This document shows, in pieces, positions 51,273 to 61,005 of a DNA stretch of 64,000 nt (within the stretch, counting starts at the first letter, position 1; every line of letters begins with the position of its first letter). This DNA comes from Thalassospira lucentensis MCCC 1A00383 = DSM 14000 (GTDB taxonomy: Bacteria; Pseudomonadota; Alphaproteobacteria; Rhodospirillales; Thalassospiraceae): NCBI RefSeq assembly GCF_000421265.1, contig NZ_ATWN01000005.1:310001-374000 (forward strand), written 5' to 3'. A program made the position numbers and the translations under genes. A model generated the notes under the pieces. The model ran no database searches and had not been told where the DNA came from. It was given only the letters and a program-made list of their open reading frames with translations.

Positions 51273-52792
51273 CGTGCGATCGCCTCGATGATGTTTTCCT
51301 GCGTGATCTCAGCCCCTGTCAGTTCAGACACCTTTTCACGGTCACGCATCACCGCAACGCGGTCGGCAAAGGCAACAATTTCATCAAGCTCGGATGACGC
51401 CACCAGCAGTGCCAGCCCCTCGTCACAGAGTTCCTTGATCAATTTGATGATGTCGGCATGCGCGCCAACATCAATGCCACGTGTTGGTTCATCCAAAATC
51501 AGCAGCAGCGGCTTGGACACCAGCCAGCGGGCCAGAATGACCTTTTGCTGATTGCCACCACTAAGCTGCCCGACGGGCTTTTCACTGTCAGGGGTGGCAA
51601 TGCCCAGTGCCTTGATCATTTTATCGGCAAGCTGTTGTTGCTCGGCGCGCGGGATCGGGCGCAACCATCCTTTGCGGCCCTGAAGGGCGAGCATGATGTT
51701 TTCACGCACACTAAGCTCGGCCACAATGCCGTCCTGTTTGCGGTCTTCGGGACACAGGCCAAAGCCCGCCCGGATCGCATGGCGCGGGGATCGCAGCATA
51801 ACCGGTTCCCCGTCCATAAAGACAAGGCCGCTGTCCGCCCGTTGTGTGCCAAATATCAGTTCGGAAAGTTCGGTTCGCCCCGACCCCAGCAAACCGGCAA
51901 GACCGACAATCTCACCGGCCTGAAGATCCAGACTGACCGGTTCAAGTACGCGTTTCTTGCCAAGGTTCTTGACCTGAATTTCACGTTTGGGTCCGGTATA
52001 GTTGCCTTCGTCCTGATGACGGTGTGCGCTGACTTCGGCCAGCTCATGGCCGAGCATGTGATTGATCAGATCAATCTGTTCGAGTTCTTTGGTGACAAAG
52101 GTGCCGACCAATTCGCCATTGCGCAGGACCGTGATCCGGTCGGTGACGGCATAGACCTGATCAAGGAAATGGGTCACAAAAACAATGCCAAGCCCCTTGG
52201 CCTTAAGGTCGCGCATGATGCGAAACAGGCTTTTGATTTCTTCGGCATCGAGGCTTGCAGTCGGTTCATCCAAAATCAGAACCCGCGCATCAAGGGCAAC
52301 CGCACGCGCAATCGCCACAAGCTGCTGAATGGCAACCGAATAGGAGCCCAACGGCCGGTGGATGTCGATATCAAGACCCAAGATTTCAAGCGCGGCCTTG
52401 GCGTCTTCGTCGGTTTTTTTCCACGCAATCAGACCAAATTTGCGGGTCTGGCGTTCCAGCATCAGGTTTTCGGCCACCGACAACGTCGGGATCAGATTGA
52501 CTTCCTGAAAAACTGTGGAAATACCCAGCGCCTGTGCGTCGCCCGGGTGATTTGGATGGATTTCTTCGCCGTTAAGTGTAACCGAACCGGCATCGCGTGG
52601 ATGCACGCCGGTAATCACCTTGATCAAGGTCGATTTGCCGGCCCCGTTTTCACCCAAAAGTGCGTGAATTTCGCCTTCGTGCAAATCAAAATCAACGTCC
52701 TGCAGGGCCTTGACCCCGGGAAAGAATTTCCCCGCCCCGCGGACTGAAAGCACCGTCTTGCCCGTTTGTTGGGGCTGTGTTGCCTGTGCCAT
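51269..52792 (-). CDS. Sugar ABC transporter ATP-binding protein, YtfR-like
   Basis: 507 residues with two ABC cassettes, as in the ribose/galactose class. Cassette 1: Walker A GENGAGKST and Walker B VLILDEPT; cassette 2: a degenerate Walker A (AGLLGSGRTEL) but intact LSGGNQQKV signature and LILDEPTRGIDVGA. GGAGAGG precedes the ATG. The second site is probably weakly active, as in relatives. Coupled to the YtfT-like gene. Confidence 0.93.
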   Translation of the reverse strand: MAQATQPQQTGKTVLSVRGAGKFFPGVKALQDVDFDLHEGEIHALLGENGAGKSTLIKVITGVHPRDAGSVTLNGEEIHPNHPGDAQALGISTVFQEVNLIPTLSVAENLMLERQTRKFGLIAWKKTDEDAKAALEILGLDIDIHRPLGSYSVAIQQLVAIARAVALDARVLILDEPTASLDAEEIKSLFRIMRDLKAKGLGIVFVTHFLDQVYAVTDRITVLRNGELVGTFVTKELEQIDLINHMLGHELAEVSAHRHQDEGNYTGPKREIQVKNLGKKRVLEPVSLDLQAGEIVGLAGLLGSGRTELSELIFGTQRADSGLVFMDGEPVMLRSPRHAIRAGFGLCPEDRKQDGIVAELSVRENIMLALQGRKGWLRPIPRAEQQQLADKMIKALGIATPDSEKPVGQLSGGNQQKVILARWLVSKPLLLILDEPTRGIDVGAHADIIKLIKELCDEGLALLVASSELDEIVAFADRVAVMRDREKVSELTGAEITQENIIEAIAR

Positions 52793-52824
52793 ATAAACGC
52801 CCTCTCCCTTTTGGTTCTGACTGC

Positions 52825-52899
52825 GCTAAAGCATTTTGTCTGTCATCTGCTTTAGCCTATATGCACCCGGACGCACCCCCACAATCGCGGGAGCACGTC
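52825..52899 (-). promoter_or_regulatory. Two hairpins between binding-protein and ATPase genes
   Basis: GCTAAAGCA with TGCTTTAGC, then GGACG with CGTCC around a 20-base loop, in the 180-base gap after the binding-protein gene. Such intercistronic hairpins often protect the abundant binding-protein mRNA from 3' decay. Confidence 0.5.
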
Positions 52900-52972
52900 C
52901 GACGCATTATCAGCCAGAATTCATCAGATCACCGTTCATAGCGTGATGCACGGATAACCTGATGACTGCACG

Positions 52973-53920
52973 TTACTTGCTGCGCATTTTGTATTCTTCA
53001 GCAGCAGTCGCCGGCAGGTAGAGCGGGCCATTTGCCTTGATCCATTTCGGAACTTCTTCACCAGCCATCGCTGCTTTGATCGCATCGAAGGACGGTGCAC
53101 CCAAATGCGGGTTCAGCTCGATCGTGGCATTGGTATCGCCATCAGCCATGGCTTTGAAGATATCAGGCACCGCATCAATCGATACGACAAGGATATCATC
53201 AGCCGGGTCAAGACCGGCTTCCTTGATGGCCTGAACGGCACCAAGTGCCATGTCATCATTGTGCGCATAGACCGCACAAATGTTTTTGCCGCCATCTTCG
53301 GCCTTCAGGAAGCTTTCCATAACTTCCTTACCACCCGAACGGGTGAAGTCACCCGACTGCGAACGGATGATGTTGATCGCCGGGAAGTTGCCAACAACGG
53401 ATTCAAAACCTTCTTTGCGGTCATTGGCTGCAGACGACCCAACGGTGCCCTGCAGTTCAACAACATCACAAACACCGTTGGTTTCAGCAGCCAACCAAGC
53501 AGCAGCCAAGGCACCTTCGACGACGAAGTCAGAAGCCACTTTGGTCAGATACAGGTCTTCGTCCGCAGCAACGCCACGGTCCACCAGAACGACCGGAATA
53601 CCGGCATCTTTGGCTTCTTTAAGAACCTGATCCCAACCGGTTTCAACAACCGGTGCCAGCAAGATACCGTCAACGCCCTGAGCGATGAAGGAACGAACGG
53701 CCTTGATCTGGTTTTCCTGTTTCTGCTGTGCATCAGAGAATTTCAGGTCAATGCCGCGTTTTTCGGCTTCAGCCTTGATCGATGCGGTTTCAGACGTACG
53801 CCAGCCACTTTCAGAACCGATCTGCGAAAAGCCGATCATCATTTCTGCCTGTGCGGCAAACGAAAGACCCAGTGCAACGCCAAGTGCCGCAGTTGATACG
53901 GCTAATTTTTTGAGACTCAC
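52973..53920 (-). CDS. Sugar ABC transporter substrate-binding protein, YtfQ-like
   Basis: 315 residues, close to E. coli YtfQ. The Sec signal (about 1-24, ending A-Q-A) precedes MMIGFSQIGSESGWRT, whose G-(F/W)-S-Q-x-G-x-E-S-x-W-R is diagnostic of the YtfQ galactofuranose receptors. A GGGAGGAACTC site sits 5 bases before a first GTG and 8 before a second; the second (53920) is preferred. An upstream in-frame start at 53998 lacks a site. Receptor of the importer, first gene of the operon. Confidence 0.92.
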   Translation of the reverse strand: MSLKKLAVSTAALGVALGLSFAAQAEMMIGFSQIGSESGWRTSETASIKAEAEKRGIDLKFSDAQQKQENQIKAVRSFIAQGVDGILLAPVVETGWDQVLKEAKDAGIPVVLVDRGVAADEDLYLTKVASDFVVEGALAAAWLAAETNGVCDVVELQGTVGSSAANDRKEGFESVVGNFPAINIIRSQSGDFTRSGGKEVMESFLKAEDGGKNICAVYAHNDDMALGAVQAIKEAGLDPADDILVVSIDAVPDIFKAMADGDTNATIELNPHLGAPSFDAIKAAMAGEEVPKWIKANGPLYLPATAAEEYKMRSK

Positions 53921-54085
53921 CACGAGTTCCTCCCTAAGTGTGGTTTCTTGCTTAAAAGCCATATAGTAATACAATATGAGTTGAAGCGACTCAACCATAT
54001 AGTTATTCGCTCATACACGGGATCGCCACACGCGATCCAAAACATGTGTTAAGATCAACAAAAGCAAAGACTTCGGGAGTTGGAA

Positions 54086-55135
54086 ATGTCGAATTCACCG
54101 CAATCCTCAAAGGTTGTACGCCCCTCATCAGACACCCCTAAAGAAGGTGCAAATGCCCCCCGGCATGTGCTGCGCACCGATCAGATTCGCGTCAGCCTTT
54201 CTGCGGTTGGCGCGCGGATGTGCGGGCTGTATCTGCGCGATGCCAGCAGCGGAAATGAAACCAACATTGCCGTCGGTCTGGAAAATGATGGGGCATATCT
54301 GGCGCAAGACAGCTATATCGGCGCAGTTTGCGGGCGTTACGCCAATCGAATTGCCAATTCGCGCTATACTGACCCGTCGGGCAAGGACGTCATCCTTTCG
54401 TCTAATGAAGGGCGGACCCATTTGCATGGTGGCCAAATCGGCTTTGATAAAAAGACCTGGACGGTGAAGGACGCCAGCGACACAAAAGTCTGCTTTGAGT
54501 TGACCTCAGACGATGGTGATCAGGGCTATCCGGGGACATTCACCGCAACGGCAACCTATTCGGTCACAGCCCCCAATCGGCTGCGCCTTGAAATCACCGC
54601 GACCTGTGATCAGCCCTGCCCGGTCAATATGACCAGCCATGCCTATTGGAACCTGTCGGGGCAGTTTGACAAAACCGCCGCCGATCATGTTTTACAGATC
54701 AATGCCGATGCGTGGCTGCCAATTGATGATCATTTGATCCCGCTTCCGGGCACCCGTGATGTTGCGGGAACCGGCTATGATTTCAGAAGTGCGGCACGGG
54801 TATCGGACATGCTGCCCCATGCGTCGCAGGGGTTTGATCATAATTTCTGCCTGACCGGCGATCGCGGCACACTGCGCCAGATCGCCACCCTGTCTGATTC
54901 CGATAGTGGCCGATCCATGAAACTGTTTTCAACCGAGGCTGGTCTGCAATTCTACCTTTGTCAGCATTTCACCGCAGACATGAAAACCGAAGAGGGCGTT
55001 TCGCTTCACAAGTCAGCAGGCATCGCACTTGAACCGCAAACATGGCCCGACAGCCCGAACCGCCCGGATTTCCCCAGCCCTTGGCTTGAGCCCGGTGAGA
55101 CGTATCGACATGTGATTGAGTGGGAGTTTTCCTAA
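54086..55135 (+). CDS. Aldose 1-epimerase (mutarotase)
   Basis: 349 residues of the galactose-mutarotase-like sandwich, interconverting alpha and beta sugar anomers. Conserved blocks are GRYANRIANS, the catalytic His in THLHGG (proton transfer) and SHAYWNLSG, with the base Glu near EPQTWPDSP. GGGAG lies before the ATG at 54086; TTG two codons earlier is unlikely. Divergent from the YtfQ-like gene, so probably co-regulated to prepare imported sugar for the dehydrogenase. Confidence 0.93.
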   Translation: MSNSPQSSKVVRPSSDTPKEGANAPRHVLRTDQIRVSLSAVGARMCGLYLRDASSGNETNIAVGLENDGAYLAQDSYIGAVCGRYANRIANSRYTDPSGKDVILSSNEGRTHLHGGQIGFDKKTWTVKDASDTKVCFELTSDDGDQGYPGTFTATATYSVTAPNRLRLEITATCDQPCPVNMTSHAYWNLSGQFDKTAADHVLQINADAWLPIDDHLIPLPGTRDVAGTGYDFRSAARVSDMLPHASQGFDHNFCLTGDRGTLRQIATLSDSDSGRSMKLFSTEAGLQFYLCQHFTADMKTEEGVSLHKSAGIALEPQTWPDSPNRPDFPSPWLEPGETYRHVIEWEFS

Positions 55136-55139
55136 CAAC

Positions 55140-55165
55140 AAAGCCCCGCGATTGCGGGGCTTGCC
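55140..55165 (+). terminator. Terminator between convergent mutarotase and DUF2207 genes
   Basis: AAGCCCCGC and GCGGGGCTT with a 4-base loop; serves both convergent genes, though T-runs are short. Confidence 0.75.
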
Positions 55166-55184
55166 ACATGAGATTGGATTGGCT

Positions 55185-57212
55185 TTACCATCCCCCGCCG
55201 CCACCACCACCGCGGCCACCGCCAGAAAACCCGCCACCACGAGACGCAATTCCGGCGGACGGGACGCTGGGTGCACCATAGGAGACGGCTGCTGAGCTAA
55301 ACTGGCCGGCGCTTCGGCTCCCGAAATTACTAATACCTCGCCATCCTCGCCGACTATCCTGATACCATACCGGATTGTACTGATGAGCATCATCCCCGTG
55401 CTTTTCCGGCATCGCAGTCAGAAAGGCTTCAAGCCGCTCGGTCCAGACATCTTCTGCATCCAGCGCCATAGCAAATGGCAGATGTTTCTCGAACAGTTCG
55501 ATGGCGTCCCCCATCTCACGGCTTTTGAAGTTCAGTTGATCTTCCTCCGCCACGGTAAGATAGCGCCGATATCCTTCGATTTCTGAGCGTAACTTTAGAA
55601 ATTCGGCTGTGGGAACTTCTAGGAAGACATGAAACAGGCAACAGATCGCGACGGCCGCTATTCCAACACAAAGCGCAATTGGCGAAATAGCGCCAACAAG
55701 AATTATTCCAAATGCCAAGGCCGGGCCGACAAACGCACCGCCAACCATGGCGAACTTAAAATAGTTCCCAAGCCCGCCGTCCCCTTTACCAACCGCACTG
55801 ATCCAAAAACGCCTGAGGCCATTAAGGACAAGGTTAACAGCAACGACAAACAACACACTGATAACTGCCGCACCGATAGTGGATTCAACATCATATGCGC
55901 CAAATAATGGATCGAGCATGATTGTCGCTGCGACCGCAAGAACACCGATCACACACCCAATTTGCCACTGCCGTTCCTTACGAACAAAGTATGTGCGCCT
56001 TTTATCCGCCGAATACCGAGTAAGGAGCGAGCTACGCGCACTTTGAACTTCCTTGCGGTATTCCCGCCCAATCGTGATTTCCGTGCTGCTTGATTGGCGC
56101 AATAGGGAATTTAAAACCGTCTGTTCGTCATCCGGTAAGTCTTCGGGGTGTCCCGGTATCCTTGTGAGAACGTATTCGTCTTTGTTCGTTACCTTAATGG
56201 TAAGCCGTTTTTTGACTGCCAAGCTTGTCAGAACGACGGCAAATGCTTTGGTTGCGAAGTTTTGCCCTCCATTAGCATTGCGCCACATAAAGCCAACCTC
56301 GGCTGGTGACATTCCTGCAGGTGGCTCAAACCTTGGAATAACAGTTGGTCCTTCTGGGTCTTTGCCAAATTTGCGCCAAGCCAGCGTATAATACGCCAGC
56401 AGTATGAGGCAAAGTGCTAGCCCGACGAAAATACCTTTGTTATCAACAAGAAGCTTTGCCAAGCTTTCAATGAATGTGGGTCGCGCCACATATCCGGCAG
56501 GCCAGGAAACGGCAAGTGTCATACCATGACCTGGTGGCAAACCTGTCACCGTCCGGGCCTTTGCCAGTTCCCCCGTACCGGAAAGAATGCTGTATCGTCC
56601 GCCTGTGCTGCCTTTGGGGCCGGTATAAACAGACACATCACTTACCGTCGCGCCATTCGGGAGATACACCGTTGCCATCACGTTCTCGATAGCAAATTGC
56701 CAGTCATTTCCGGTGACGTTCCAATAAAGCTCATCGACATCCGCCCCAAAGGCCAGTTGATCATTCATCGTATAGGTGAGCGTGAATGTATGGTCCCCGA
56801 CCGTCAAATGTTGCCGCGAACTCCCCATATAGATGCGGATTGCGCCACGAAGCTTCTCAACTTTGTAGGAAACGGTCCGACCATCAAGCAAAACATGATT
56901 AATTGTAATGCCCCCAACATCATAGAATTTGGCTGCGTTCAGTACGACAAGGGGAATGTCGCGATAAATACCGCGCTTGATTGATATGCCACGTGCATCA
57001 ATTGATATCGCCTCGGTGACTTCGATATTACCGTTTTCCAGAATTCGAATATCTGAATTGAATGCGGTAATACGTTCAGAAGAAGACGAGCGCGTTGTCT
57101 GTGCGGCGGCAGAATTTATCTGAAAAACCGCACATAGCAGCACCAGACACACGGCAATTGTCTGACCGACGCGCGTACCCCGAAACCAATTTTTTCGCAT
57201 GGCCCAGACCAT
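55185..57212 (-). CDS. DUF2207-domain membrane protein
   Basis: About 675 residues: a Sec signal (ends near A-A-A-Q), an extracytoplasmic DUF2207 beta domain (ENGNIEVTEAISID), a membrane span near residue 260, a cytoplasmic part, further hydrophobic segments around 440-530 and a C-terminal Gly/Ser-rich tail ending GGGGGGGW. The C-terminal glycine tail is typical of DUF2207 and TPM proteins. The start ATG 57212 overlaps the LemA stop; a second ATG at 57200 is possible. LemA/DUF2207 gene pairs are common and thought to act in envelope stress. Confidence 0.9.
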   Translation of the reverse strand: MVWAMRKNWFRGTRVGQTIAVCLVLLCAVFQINSAAAQTTRSSSSERITAFNSDIRILENGNIEVTEAISIDARGISIKRGIYRDIPLVVLNAAKFYDVGGITINHVLLDGRTVSYKVEKLRGAIRIYMGSSRQHLTVGDHTFTLTYTMNDQLAFGADVDELYWNVTGNDWQFAIENVMATVYLPNGATVSDVSVYTGPKGSTGGRYSILSGTGELAKARTVTGLPPGHGMTLAVSWPAGYVARPTFIESLAKLLVDNKGIFVGLALCLILLAYYTLAWRKFGKDPEGPTVIPRFEPPAGMSPAEVGFMWRNANGGQNFATKAFAVVLTSLAVKKRLTIKVTNKDEYVLTRIPGHPEDLPDDEQTVLNSLLRQSSSTEITIGREYRKEVQSARSSLLTRYSADKRRTYFVRKERQWQIGCVIGVLAVAATIMLDPLFGAYDVESTIGAAVISVLFVVAVNLVLNGLRRFWISAVGKGDGGLGNYFKFAMVGGAFVGPALAFGIILVGAISPIALCVGIAAVAICCLFHVFLEVPTAEFLKLRSEIEGYRRYLTVAEEDQLNFKSREMGDAIELFEKHLPFAMALDAEDVWTERLEAFLTAMPEKHGDDAHQYNPVWYQDSRRGWRGISNFGSRSAGQFSSAAVSYGAPSVPSAGIASRGGGFSGGGRGGGGGGGW

Positions 57213-57787
57213 CAATCAAACTTCACGCCGGGAACCTGACGCTCAACAACGTGTTCGACTTCGTAATAGTTGTCTTCGGCAAAACCAAATGTATTTGCCA
57301 CGATGTTGCTGGGGAATGATTGCACAGTGGTATTAAGCTCGCGGACCGTACCGTTGTAATAGCGCCGCGCCATTTGAATCTGGTTTTCCAGCTCGGACAA
57401 AGATTTCTGCAATTCGATGAAGGTCTTGTCGGCCTGCAGTTCCGGATATGCCTCGGACACTGCAAATATCCGCATCAAAGCCGTTGAAAGTTGGCCTTCC
57501 AGTTCTTGGCGCCCATCGGCGTTGGTTGAACTGGCAGCAGATGTTTTGGCACGTAATTCAGTTACTTCTTCGAATAACTGCTTTTCGTGCGTTGCATAGC
57601 CTTTGACCGTTTCAACAAGGTTTGGAACAAGGTTGCTGCGCCGCTTTAGCTGCACATCAATGCCACTCCAGCCTTCCTTCGCTGATTGGCGCAGAGAGAC
57701 CAGACGGTTATATAAACTGACACCATAGAGCAGCAGTATAACGAGGACGGCAACGATACCCGTCAGGACCACAGCAACAGTATTCAC
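57212..57787 (-). CDS. LemA family protein
   Basis: 191 residues with an N-terminal membrane span (about 5-25) and the LemA helical domain: YNRLVSLRQSAKEGWSGIDVQLKRRSNLVPNLVETVKGY is visible as adjacent family blocks, then RIFAVSEAYPELQADKTF and RRYYNGTVRELNT. AAGGAAG with 7-base spacing selects the GTG at 57787; the TTG at 57829 has no site. The gene ends where the DUF2207 gene begins, so the two are co-translated. Function in the family is unclear. Confidence 0.9.
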   Translation of the reverse strand: MNTVAVVLTGIVAVLVILLLYGVSLYNRLVSLRQSAKEGWSGIDVQLKRRSNLVPNLVETVKGYATHEKQLFEEVTELRAKTSAASSTNADGRQELEGQLSTALMRIFAVSEAYPELQADKTFIELQKSLSELENQIQMARRYYNGTVRELNTTVQSFPSNIVANTFGFAEDNYYEVEHVVERQVPGVKFD

Positions 57788-57949
57788 GGTCTCACTTCCT
57801 TTGCCAATTGCCCCACCGATCAACGGCAAGGATACCTATTAGCAAGTTAGCGAAACACAACCTGAAAGAAAATGCTTAGTTTCCGCCCCCGCAGATCGTT
57901 TGGTCTGAGTTTTGCGGACTTTTCAATATAAACCCAATATTTTGCAGGA

Positions 57950-59533
57950 TTAAAGGGCCGTAACCGTCCCATCCGCGCGTGGATCGGTCGCACCTTCCAT
58001 CACACCATTGGGTTGCAACCGAATGCCGCCTGCGTGGCCCATGATGTCTTCATAGGGGCCGACGAGTTCGACCACATGACCGGCTTTTTCAAGTTGATCG
58101 ATCAGGGTCGGATCGAAACGATTTTCGAGCTTGAGGGAGGTGGTTTCATCGCCCCATGTTTTGCCGAGCAACCAACGTGGTTTGGTGATGGCGTCTTGCA
58201 GGTCTTGGCCGAACATCACGTTGCGGGTAAAGATCGCCGACTGGGTTTGTGGTTGGCCTTCCCCGCCCATAGTCCCGTATGTCAGCACCGACCCATCGTT
58301 GAGTTTTGCCAGTGCCGGGTTCAGGGTATGGAACGGCAAGCGGCACGGTCCGAGTTGGTTGGGGCCGTCATGCAAAGTGAAGCTGGCACCCCGGTTTTGG
58401 AACAAAACGCCGGTTTCGGGCACGACCACCCCCGATCCGAATTCCCAGAAAATGCTTTGGATATAGCTTACCGCGACACCATTGGCGTCAACCGCCCCCA
58501 TCCAGATGGTATCGCCCGGTTTGGCGACATGCGGCCATGGCAAGGCGGTGTTCATGTTGATTTTGGCGGCCTCGGCATCGAGCATCACGTCAGTCAGAAG
58601 GTCCATCGGATCAATCGTCATCCGGTCCGGGTCGCCGATATGGGCATCACGTTTCAAAAAGGCGCGTTTGGTGGCCTCAATCAAGCCATGGATATGATCA
58701 AAACCCTCGGCACTTGTCACACCAAGACGGTCAAACAGACCAAGGATCATGAGTGACGCCGCCCCTTGGGTTGGCGGCACCATGTTAAACACCGTGCCGG
58801 TCGCAAGTTTGACCGACAGCGGGGTGGTGACTTTGGCGTGATAGGTTTCAAAATCAGACAGCCGCAACGGGCTTCCGACCACAGACAGGCCGTTGGCATT
58901 GCTGCGCGCGACATCGCCGCGGTAAAAATCATCAAGTCCGACCTTGCCCAGATGGGCGAGCGTCGCGCCAAGGGCGGGTTGTTTTAGCACATCGCCGATG
59001 GCCGGAACGCCGTTGGCAGCATAAGTATCGACAAAGCCCGGTGAGCCTTTGAGTTCGGGCATTTTGGAATGCGTCAGTTCGACCTGAGATTTGGTCACCG
59101 GCACGCCGGTTTTGGCGTGATGGACCGCATCGGCCACCAGCCGCGCCATTGGAAGTGTACCGCCCACCCCCTTGGCAATCTCAGCCGCCTTGATCCAGCC
59201 GCCAATCGCACCGGCCACGGTTAAGGCCGCCAGTGGCCCGCGTGCCGGGATCGCGGCCTTACCCTGTTCACGGTAAAAATCCGGGGTCGCAAGACCCGCC
59301 GCCCCGCCACAGGCGCGAATGGCCACCGGGTCCTTGCCCGGTTCGGAAATAAGCCAGAACCCATCACCGCCAATCGCATTCATATGCGGATAGACAACCG
59401 CAATACTGGCGGCCGCGGCGATCATCGCCTCAACCGCGTTGCCACCATCACGCAAGATATCGCGGCCTGCCTGTGCGGCCAGATGATGCGGGGCGGTGAT
59501 CATGCCCCCAAGGGCGGTTCTGGAACGTAACAT
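57950..59533 (-). CDS. Gamma-glutamyltransferase-family amidohydrolase
   Basis: 527-residue Ntn-hydrolase proenzyme family. The probable nucleophile Thr follows Gly-Asp in KPGDTIWMGAVD; the usual T-T-H of classical enzymes is changed to T-I-W, which resembles the oxamate-amidohydrolase-like branch (HpxW-type) rather than periplasmic gamma-glutamyltransferases. No signal peptide is apparent, so it is likely cytoplasmic. AAAGGCC precedes the ATG. The adjacent TRAP importer may bring in its substrate or product. Confidence 0.88.
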   Translation of the reverse strand: MLRSRTALGGMITAPHHLAAQAGRDILRDGGNAVEAMIAAAASIAVVYPHMNAIGGDGFWLISEPGKDPVAIRACGGAAGLATPDFYREQGKAAIPARGPLAALTVAGAIGGWIKAAEIAKGVGGTLPMARLVADAVHHAKTGVPVTKSQVELTHSKMPELKGSPGFVDTYAANGVPAIGDVLKQPALGATLAHLGKVGLDDFYRGDVARSNANGLSVVGSPLRLSDFETYHAKVTTPLSVKLATGTVFNMVPPTQGAASLMILGLFDRLGVTSAEGFDHIHGLIEATKRAFLKRDAHIGDPDRMTIDPMDLLTDVMLDAEAAKINMNTALPWPHVAKPGDTIWMGAVDANGVAVSYIQSIFWEFGSGVVVPETGVLFQNRGASFTLHDGPNQLGPCRLPFHTLNPALAKLNDGSVLTYGTMGGEGQPQTQSAIFTRNVMFGQDLQDAITKPRWLLGKTWGDETTSLKLENRFDPTLIDQLEKAGHVVELVGPYEDIMGHAGGIRLQPNGVMEGATDPRADGTVTAL

Positions 59534-59572
59534 TTAATCGGCCTTTACTCTGGTTTCCTTGGCGTCAACCGT

Positions 59573-59604
59573 CGGACATGCTGCACGTGGGTGCACAGCA
59601 TGTC
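59573..59604. terminator. Hairpin between TRAP and amidohydrolase genes
   Basis: GGACATGCTG and CAGCATGTCC form a perfect 10-bp stem in the 140-base gap. A T-run follows only on the plus strand; on the minus strand, where the genes lie, it may attenuate or stabilise RNA. Confidence 0.55.
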
Positions 59605-59673
59605 CGGGTGTTTTGTTGATAGCGCTGTTTTGAAAATCCGTTCAGCGCCTTTTCACATCGTAGAATAATCGCG

Positions 59674-60999
59674 CTACCACCCGATCAGGTTGGGCAGCCA
59701 GCTTGTCAGTTCCGGGAAAATAAACAGCAAGACCAAAGCCACCGCCTGAATGCCGATAAACGGGATCACGCCGCGATAGATATCGACCGTGGAGACCGAT
59801 TTTGGCGCCACCCCCTTGAGGAAGAACAGCGCCCAGCCGAATGGCGGGGTCAAGAAGCTGGTTTGCAGGTTCATCGCCACCAGAATGGCCAACCACGCCA
59901 TATCAATCCCGCTGTTGATAAACACCGGCAGGAACATCGGAAGCGCGATATAGGAAATTTCGATCCATTCAAGGAAGAAACCGAGCACAAAGATCACCGC
60001 CATCATGAACAGAAGATTGCCCATATCACCACCGGGCACCCATTCAAACATGGCATGCACCAATCCTTCGCCGCCCAGCCCGCGAAACGCCAGGCCAAAG
60101 GGTTGCGCGCAGATCAGGATAAAGAACACCATCGCACTGGTGACCAGCGTGTCATGCAAGACATCGCGCATCACAGACAGGTTCAATCGCCCTGCAACAA
60201 GGGCAAGAATGAGCGCGCCGAGTGCGCCCATGGAGGCCGCTTCTGTCGGGGCGGCGATACCGCCAACGATGGAGCCCAAGACGGCAAAGACCAAGGCCAG
60301 AGGCGGAATGACCACCTTGCAGATTTTGATCAAAAGTTGCTGCGTTCTGAGTGCGTCGCGTTCTTCCTTGGGGATGGCGGGCACCATGTCGGGTTTGAAA
60401 ATACCGAGCAACACCAGATAAAGGGCCAGCATCCCGGCCAAAATCAATCCGGGTACCATGGCCGCAGCAAACAATGTGCCGACGGACTCACCCAGAATAT
60501 CGGCAAGCAGGATCAGAACAAGGCTGGGCGGGATGATTTGGCCCAGCGTGCCCGATGCGCAAATCACGCCACAGGCAACCCCCTTGTTGTAACCACGGTT
60601 GATCAGGGGTTGTAGCGACAGCAAGCCGACGGTGACGACCGTTGCACCGACAACGCCCGAGGACGCGCCCATCAAAACGCCGACAATGACAATCGCCAGC
60701 CCCATGCCGCCGCGAAGACGCCCCATGGCATGGCCGATGACATCAATCAGTTCTTCGGCCAGTTTTGATTTTTCAAGCATCACCCCCATAAAGATGAAAA
60801 GCGGCAATGCCAGCAAAGTGTAATTGGTCACAACCCCGTAAACGCGGGCGGGCAGCAAATTAAACAGGCCTGTGCCAAAGCCCATAATCCCAAAGGCCAA
60901 TCCCGAAATCGCAAGCGAGATCGCCACAGGCACACCCAGCACGAGGAAGCCAAAAAAGCCCCCGACCATGCCGATGGCCAGCCATTCATTTCCGGTCAT
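59674..60999 (-). CDS. TRAP transporter large permease (DctM family)
   Basis: 441 residues, about 12 membrane spans. Segments GASSGVVGATVVTVGLLSLQPLI and ASGTLGQIIPPSLVLILLAD are characteristic DctM blocks, the latter with the substrate-gate P-P-S. GGAG lies before the ATG at 60999. It lies 6 bases from the small subunit gene. Together with the small subunit and TakP-like receptor it forms a sodium-driven organic acid importer. Confidence 0.93.
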   Translation of the reverse strand: MTGNEWLAIGMVGGFFGFLVLGVPVAISLAISGLAFGIMGFGTGLFNLLPARVYGVVTNYTLLALPLFIFMGVMLEKSKLAEELIDVIGHAMGRLRGGMGLAIVIVGVLMGASSGVVGATVVTVGLLSLQPLINRGYNKGVACGVICASGTLGQIIPPSLVLILLADILGESVGTLFAAAMVPGLILAGMLALYLVLLGIFKPDMVPAIPKEERDALRTQQLLIKICKVVIPPLALVFAVLGSIVGGIAAPTEAASMGALGALILALVAGRLNLSVMRDVLHDTLVTSAMVFFILICAQPFGLAFRGLGGEGLVHAMFEWVPGGDMGNLLFMMAVIFVLGFFLEWIEISYIALPMFLPVFINSGIDMAWLAILVAMNLQTSFLTPPFGWALFFLKGVAPKSVSTVDIYRGVIPFIGIQAVALVLLFIFPELTSWLPNLIGW

Positions 61000-61005
61000 G
61001 ATTGA

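Noticed and set aside
51458-52747. 429-codon plus-strand ORF opposite the YtfR-like gene
   Set aside because: Shadow of a well-supported ABC ATPase gene.
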